Positions 23,062 through 27,735 of a stretch of 27,735 nt of DNA are shown in pieces. The notes below the pieces were generated by a model, which was not told where the DNA came from, searched no databases, and was given only the letters and a program-made list of their open reading frames with translations. Each line of letters starts with the position of its first letter. Positions within the stretch are counted from its first letter, which is position 1. The stretch comes from DASUXA01 sp036378155 (GTDB lineage: Bacteria; Actinomycetota; Actinomycetes; Mycobacteriales; Micromonosporaceae): positions 1 through 27,735 of the forward strand of contig DASUXA010000114.1 of assembly GCA_036378155.1 (NCBI GenBank). The letters run 5' to 3'. The translations under genes and the position numbers were made by a program.

Positions 23062-25568
23062 TGTGCCCCTCCCGCAGGGCTATCGGTGGCCAGCAGCGGC
23101 CCAGGCGTACCGGCGGAGACGGTGACGACGGTGCCCGAGGTCGCGCCGAGGCTGCGGCGCAACGTCGAGCCGGGCGAGTTGGTCGGCAGCCAGACCACCC
23201 CGTCGACCATGTCGGTGATCGCCGCCGGCAGGGTGATGCTGCCCCGGTCGGTACCGACGGTGACCGGGTCGCCCTCGCGAACCCCGAACCGCTCGGCGGT
23301 TGCGGCGGACAGCCGGGCGACCGGAATCCGGGCGGTACCGCCGAGATACTCGTCGCCGTCGGTCATCGAGCCGAGGTCGATCAGGTGGTGCCAGGTCGCC
23401 AGTACCGCCTCGCCCTCGCCGAGGATCGGCGCGCCACCTGCCGGACTGGTCGGCGCGGCCGGCGCGGCGGTACCGGAAGCCGGCAGCCCGGCGAGCTCAG
23501 CCCGGATCGTCGGAATGTCCACGCAGCCCAGGTCCACCCCGAACTCGCGGGCCAGCGCGTCCACCACGCGGGCGTCGGTCATCGCCGGGGTGTCCAGGGT
23601 CGCCCCGAACACCCGCAGCCGACCCTCCCAGTCCACGTACGAGCCGGCCTTCTCGACCGCCGCCGCGACCGGGAACACCACGTCCGCCCGCCGGGCCACC
23701 GCCGAACGGCGCAGTTCGAAGCTGACCAGGAAGTCGACGGTGTCGAGCGCCTGCTCGGCGAGGCGCGGGTCGGCGAGGTCGGCCGGGTCGACCCCGGCGA
23801 CGACCAGCGCGCCCAGCCCGCCGTTCGCCGCCGCGGCGAGGATGGCGTCGGTGTCCCGACCCACCTGGCTGGGCAGCACGCCCGGCTCCAGACCCCACGC
23901 CGCGCCGAGTTCGGCGCGCGCCGCCGGGTCGTCGACCAGCCGACCGCCGGGCAGCAGGTTCGGTACACAGCCCGCCTCGACCGCGCCCCGGTCGCCGGCG
24001 CGGCGCGGTACCCACGCCAGCCGCGCGCCGGTGCGCTCGGCGAGCGCCGCGGCGGCGGACAGCCCGCCCGGTACCGTCGCCAGCCGCTCGCCGACGATCA
24101 GCAGCGCGCCCGGTGCGCTCAACGCCTCGCGTACCGCCTCGTCGCCGGCGAGCAGATCCGCCTCGGCGCCCGGTACCGCCGGCACCAGGGTCGCGCCGAG
24201 CTTCGCGAAGCCCCGGCTGAGGAACGGCGCGATCGTGTACACCTTCTGCTTGTTCTTGCGGTACGCCTTGCGCAGCCGCAAGAACAGGATCGGGCACTCC
24301 TCCTCCGGGTCGAGCCCGACCACAACCGTCGCCGGAGCGGCTTCGACGTCGGCGTACGTCACGTCGCGGCGGCCAACCACGTTCGAGGCGAGAAACGCCG
24401 TCTCCTCCGCCGACACCGGGCGGGCCCGGAAGTCGATGTCGTTGGTACCGAGCACGACCCGCGCGAACTTCGCGTACGCGTACGCGTCCTCGACGGTCAG
24501 CCGACCGCCGGTCAGTACCCCGACGCCCTTGCCGTCGCGGGCCCGTCGCAGCCCCTCGGCCGCCACCGACAGCGCCTCCGGCCAGGACGCCTCGCGCAGC
24601 TCACCGGTCTTCGCGTCGCGCACCAGCGGAGTGGTGAGCCGGTCGAACGCGGTGACGTACTGGAAGCCCCAGCGTCCCTTGTCGCAGTTCCACTCCTCGT
24701 TGACCTCGGGGTCGTCGCCCGCCAGCCGGCGCAGTACCTTGCCGCGACGGTGGTCGTTGCGCTGCGCGCACCCCGCCGAGCAGTGCTCGCAGACGCTGGG
24801 CGTGGAGACCAGGTCGAACGGGCGGGCGCGGAACCGGTACTGGGTGCCGGTCAGCGCGCCCACCGGGCAGATCTGCACCGTGTTGCCGGAGAAGTACGAG
24901 TTGAAGGGGACGTCGCCGGCTTCCGGCTTGGTCTCCGGGTAGTCCGGCTCCTCGATCGTGTTGTGACCGGCGGGGCCCTCGAAGGCGGCGTCCCGGTACA
25001 CCCCGATCTGCTCGGCGCTGGAGCGGTCCATCAGGTCGATGAACGAGTCGCCGGCGATCTCCTCGGAGAACCGGGTGCAGCGCTGGCACAGCACGCACCG
25101 CTCCCGGTCCAGCAGCACCTGCGTGGAGATCTGGATCGGCTTCGGGTACTCCCGCTTCGGGTCGCGGAACCGGGTGTCCGCCCGCCCCGTCGACATCGCC
25201 TGGTTCTGCAGCGGGCACTCGCCGCCCTTGTCGCACATCGGGCAGTCGAGCGGGTGGTTGATCAGGAGCATCTCCATGATCCCCGCCTGGGCCTTCTTCG
25301 CCACCGGCGAGGTCAACTGCGTCTTGACCACCATGCCCTCGGCCACCGTCTGGGTGCACGAGGCGACCGGCTTGCGCTGCCCCTCCACCTCGACGAGGCA
25401 CTGGCGGCAGGCGCCGGCGGGGGCGAGCAGCGGGTGGTCGCAGAATCGCGGGATCGCGATACCCATCTGCTCGGCGACGCGGATCAGCAGCGCGCCCTTC
25501 GGTGCGGTCACCTCGATCCCGTCGATGGTCAGGGTGACCGTATCGGTGCTCTTCGCGATCTCAGTCAT
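23058..25568 (-). CDS. nuoG: NADH-quinone oxidoreductase subunit G
   Basis: An 836-aa iron-sulfur subunit of the peripheral arm. Cluster ligands in order: 2Fe-2S C43, C54, C57, C71; the His-Cys3 4Fe-4S site H105, C109, C112, C118 (HPLDCPMCDKGGEC); 4Fe-4S C158, C161, C164, C234; and the optional N7 site C260, C263, C267, C295 (CEHCSAGC). The rest is a molybdopterin-oxidoreductase-like domain without an obvious active site, as expected for this subunit. An Ala/Pro-rich insert lies at about 695-715 (ASGTAAPAAPTSPAGG). The ATG directly follows the nuoF TAA with no gap. Confidence 0.96.
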   Translation of the reverse strand: MTEIAKSTDTVTLTIDGIEVTAPKGALLIRVAEQMGIAIPRFCDHPLLAPAGACRQCLVEVEGQRKPVASCTQTVAEGMVVKTQLTSPVAKKAQAGIMEMLLINHPLDCPMCDKGGECPLQNQAMSTGRADTRFRDPKREYPKPIQISTQVLLDRERCVLCQRCTRFSEEIAGDSFIDLMDRSSAEQIGVYRDAAFEGPAGHNTIEEPDYPETKPEAGDVPFNSYFSGNTVQICPVGALTGTQYRFRARPFDLVSTPSVCEHCSAGCAQRNDHRRGKVLRRLAGDDPEVNEEWNCDKGRWGFQYVTAFDRLTTPLVRDAKTGELREASWPEALSVAAEGLRRARDGKGVGVLTGGRLTVEDAYAYAKFARVVLGTNDIDFRARPVSAEETAFLASNVVGRRDVTYADVEAAPATVVVGLDPEEECPILFLRLRKAYRKNKQKVYTIAPFLSRGFAKLGATLVPAVPGAEADLLAGDEAVREALSAPGALLIVGERLATVPGGLSAAAALAERTGARLAWVPRRAGDRGAVEAGCVPNLLPGGRLVDDPAARAELGAAWGLEPGVLPSQVGRDTDAILAAAANGGLGALVVAGVDPADLADPRLAEQALDTVDFLVSFELRRSAVARRADVVFPVAAAVEKAGSYVDWEGRLRVFGATLDTPAMTDARVVDALAREFGVDLGCVDIPTIRAELAGLPASGTAAPAAPTSPAGGAPILGEGEAVLATWHHLIDLGSMTDGDEYLGGTARIPVARLSAATAERFGVREGDPVTVGTDRGSITLPAAITDMVDGVVWLPTNSPGSTLRRSLGATSGTVVTVSAGTPGPLLATDSPAGGAQ

Positions 25569-26885
25569 TTAGTGCGCTCCGACCAGTTCCGCACTACGCA
25601 GCCGAGGCGGGGTGCGGCCCTCGATGTAGTCGAGATAGTCCTGCTTGAAGTACTTCAGCGACGAGGTCACCGAACTGGTCGCGCCGTCGCCCAGCCCGCA
25701 GAACGCCCGGCCGAGGATGTTGTCGCAGGTGTCCAGCAGGGTGTCCAGGTCCTCGTAGGTGCCCTGACCCGAGAGGATGCGCCGGTAGATGTTCACCATC
25801 CAGTAGTTGCCCTCGCGGCACGGGGTGCACTTGCCGCACGACTCGTGGTGGTAGAACTCCAGCCACCGGTACGTCGCGTACACCGGGCAGTCCTGGTCCG
25901 AGAAGATCTGCGTGGCCGTCGTGCCGAGGATGGAACCGGCGGCGGCCACCCCCTCGAAGTCCAGCGGCACGTCCAGGTGCTCGGCGGTCAGCAGCGGCGT
26001 CGACGAGCCACCCGGGGTCCAGAACCGCAGTTTGTGCCCCGGCTGCATCCCGCCGGCCAGCTCCAGCAGCTCCCGCAGCGTCACGCCCATCGTGCACTCG
26101 TACTGCCCCGGGTTGGCGACCCTGCCGGACAGCGAGTAGATCATCGGCCCGGAGGACTTCTCCGTGCCCATGGTCTTCCACCAGTCCGCCCCACCGAGCA
26201 CGATGTACGGCACGCTGGCGATGGTGCCGACGTTGTTCACCACGGTCGGGCTCGCGTACAGGCCGTGGGTCGCCGGGAACGGCGGGCGCAGCCGAGGCTG
26301 CCCCCGGAAGCCCTCCAGCGAGTCCAGCAGCGCGGTCTCCTCACCGCAGATGTACGCCCCGGCACCCGAGTGCACCACCAGCTCCAGGTCGAAGCCGCTG
26401 CGCATGATGTTCTTCCCGAGATAGCCCTTGGCGTACGCCTCCCGCACGGCGTTGCGCAGCCGGCGGGCGGCGTGCACCGCCTCGCCCCGGATGTAGATGT
26501 ACGCCCGGTTGGCGCGGATCGCGTACGACGCGATGATCACGCCCTCGACCAGCGAGTGCGGGTCGTGGGTCATCAGCGGCAGGTCCTTGCAGGTGCCCGG
26601 CTCGCCCTCGTCGGCGTTGACCACGAGATAGTGCGGCTTGCCGTCGCCCTGCGGGATGAAGCCCCACTTGAGACCGGTGGGGAAGCCGGCGCCGCCCCGG
26701 CCGCGCAGGCCGGAGTCCTTCACCAGTTGGATCAGGTCGTCCGGGTGGGCCTTCAGCGCCTTGCGCAGCGCCGCGTACCCGTCGAGCTTCTCGTAGGTGC
26801 CGATGCGCCAGGCGTCCGGCGAGAGCCAGCGCTTGGTCAGCACCGGGGTGAGCTTGGCCAGCGTCTCCGGCCGAGGAGCGGTCAC
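25569..26885 (-). CDS. nuoF: NADH-quinone oxidoreductase subunit F
   Basis: A 438-aa subunit that binds NADH and FMN, the electron entry point of complex I. The glycine-rich segment GLRGRGGAGFPTGLKW (59-74) and NADEGEPGTCKD (90-101) form the nucleotide and FMN sites. GAGAYICGEETALLDSLEG follows. The N3 4Fe-4S ligands are C350, C353, C356 (ESCGKCTPCREG) and C396 (FCGLGD). GTG 26885 overlaps the nuoE stop as GTGA. Confidence 0.97.
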   Translation of the reverse strand: MTAPRPETLAKLTPVLTKRWLSPDAWRIGTYEKLDGYAALRKALKAHPDDLIQLVKDSGLRGRGGAGFPTGLKWGFIPQGDGKPHYLVVNADEGEPGTCKDLPLMTHDPHSLVEGVIIASYAIRANRAYIYIRGEAVHAARRLRNAVREAYAKGYLGKNIMRSGFDLELVVHSGAGAYICGEETALLDSLEGFRGQPRLRPPFPATHGLYASPTVVNNVGTIASVPYIVLGGADWWKTMGTEKSSGPMIYSLSGRVANPGQYECTMGVTLRELLELAGGMQPGHKLRFWTPGGSSTPLLTAEHLDVPLDFEGVAAAGSILGTTATQIFSDQDCPVYATYRWLEFYHHESCGKCTPCREGNYWMVNIYRRILSGQGTYEDLDTLLDTCDNILGRAFCGLGDGATSSVTSSLKYFKQDYLDYIEGRTPPRLRSAELVGAH

Positions 26886-27735
26886 TTCTGGACCCCCGTT
26901 TCGCTCGCGACGGCGGAGCCCGGGCCACCGGTGCCCGTCCCTGCCTCCGCCTCCTTCAGGTTGCGCTCCTGCGCCGCGGCCTCGTCGCCGGCGGGCTTGC
27001 CGTCACCGGCCGGCGCGTTGGCGGCGACACCGGCGGCCTCGGCCTCCCGCGCGTCCCGGGGGGCCGGGGCGGTGCTGTCGGTCGGGACCTTCGTGCCGGG
27101 GGCGTCCGGGACGGCGGTCCGCGCGTCCGGCTGCCGCGTCTCGGCGGCCCGGATCTCCGGCGACTTGTCGTCCGGGGCCTTCACGTCCGGCGCGGTGCTG
27201 CCGGTGGCCGCGGCGGCGGGAGCCGGCTCGCCGACACCGGCGTTACCGGGCGTACCCGTCGGGGCGGAAGCGCCGTCGCCGCCCCGGACCGGAGCGACGG
27301 CCGGGGCCGGCTTCGCGGCCTCGGCCTTCGCCTTCGCCTCGGCGGCGGCCTTGTCGGACTCCGCCTTGCTGCGGATGGGCGTGTTCGGGTCGAAGCCCGG
27401 CACCGAGATGCCGTGCTGCTCGGCCAGGCGCAGGCCCCGCAGGGTCGGCTCCCCCGGCCCGCCGTCGGCGACCGCGCCGTCACGCTCGTCGGCGAAGCCG
27501 GCGAGCTGCACGGCCATCTCCTTGAGCGTGCAGAGCCGGGCGCCCCGGGTCGGCATCGGCCGGCCACCGGCCCGCAGCTCCTCGACCACCCCGAGCGCGG
27601 ACTGCGGGTCCACGTTGTCGAAGAAGTCGTAGTTGACCGTCATGACGGGCCCGTAGTCACAGGCCGCCAGGCACTCGGCGTGCTCCAGGGTGATCTTCCC
27701 GTCCTCGGTGGTCTCGTCGTGCCCGACGCCCAGGT
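26882..27735 (-). CDS. nuoE: NADH-quinone oxidoreductase subunit E, partial, long C-terminal tail
   Basis: The 5' end lies beyond the right edge; 283 codons are visible. The thioredoxin-like fold with the second half of the 2Fe-2S site is seen as ECLAACDYGPVMTVNYDFFDN (27690-27610 region), followed by LCTLKEMAVQLAGF. The frame enters from the edge, so the ATG at 27643 inside this motif is not the start. From about 27367 to the stop, some 160 residues form an Ala/Pro/Glu/Lys-rich low-complexity tail (SDKAAAEAKAKAEAAKPAPA onward) absent from E. coli NuoE. The tail is likely disordered, and its role is unknown. Its stop overlaps nuoF as GTGA. Confidence 0.93.
   Translation of the reverse strand, partial: LGVGHDETTEDGKITLEHAECLAACDYGPVMTVNYDFFDNVDPQSALGVVEELRAGGRPMPTRGARLCTLKEMAVQLAGFADERDGAVADGGPGEPTLRGLRLAEQHGISVPGFDPNTPIRSKAESDKAAAEAKAKAEAAKPAPAVAPVRGGDGASAPTGTPGNAGVGEPAPAAAATGSTAPDVKAPDDKSPEIRAAETRQPDARTAVPDAPGTKVPTDSTAPAPRDAREAEAAGVAANAPAGDGKPAGDEAAAQERNLKEAEAGTGTGGPGSAVASETGVQK

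Noticed and set aside
23385..27632. A very long + strand open frame (1415 codons) opposite nuoG, nuoF and nuoE
   Set aside because: Its translation is Arg/Gly/Ala-rich with no family features, and it mirrors well-conserved nuo genes. It is a high-G+C antisense shadow.
27610..27643. ATG at 27643 as the nuoE start
   Set aside because: It falls inside the conserved 2Fe-2S region, and the frame continues unbroken to the window edge with CLAACDYGPV.
1..27735. tRNA, rRNA, CRISPR array, insertion sequence or replication origin
   Set aside because: None was seen on reading through: no cloverleaf candidates, spaced repeats, transposase motifs or DnaA-box cluster. A proper search with tRNA and RNA-family models could overrule this.

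Overview
This is a G+C-rich chromosomal segment (about 72 % by eye) from an actinomycete. The gene set (type VII secretion genes, a menaquinone-linked complex I operon with long subunit tails, an EphE-like hydrolase beside nhaA) and the protein sequences suggest Micromonosporaceae or a close relative. This is an inference from gene families and synteny. No rRNA, tRNA, CRISPR array, transposase, integrase or prophage block was seen, so the window looks like core chromosome.

Layout. Bases 1-88 are a perfect 88-bp palindrome with no spacer. Next come, on the + strand, nhaA (Na+/H+ antiporter) and an epoxide-hydrolase-like alpha/beta hydrolase with glycine at the nucleophile position. From 2.4 to 10.1 kb lies a type VII (ESX) secretion locus. 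It holds a 120-aa orphan protein and a large two-SseB-domain protein (minus), a mycosin protease (plus), two WXG100 proteins and EccB (minus), and EccE (plus). The ESX ATPase EccC and the channel protein EccD are not in the window. From 10.2 to 14.8 kb are a small holin-like membrane protein, RarD, a divergent IclR regulator/MFS transporter pair, and a long-chain polyprenyl diphosphate synthase.

From 15.06 kb to the right edge is the minus-strand complex I operon nuoE(partial)-F-G-H-I-J-K-L-M-N. Its genes are joined by 4-nt GTGA/ATGA overlaps or gaps of 0-10 nt. nuoA-D should lie beyond the right edge. The polyprenyl synthase after nuoN probably makes the menaquinone side chain, which would place quinone synthesis next to the quinone-reducing enzyme.

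The points most worth a second look are the zero-spacer palindrome at the left edge, a roughly six-fold excess of the hexamer GGTACC (about 59 copies, in all reading frames, absent from the last 3.3 kb), the hydrolase without its nucleophile, the divided ESX locus with its double-SseB protein, a symmetric back-to-back -10 element between eccB and eccE, a paired inverted repeat in the iclR/MFS divergon, and a long low-complexity tail on NuoE. I did not find a clearly new multi-gene system. The closest candidate is the SseB-domain protein and its 120-aa partner beside the ESX genes.
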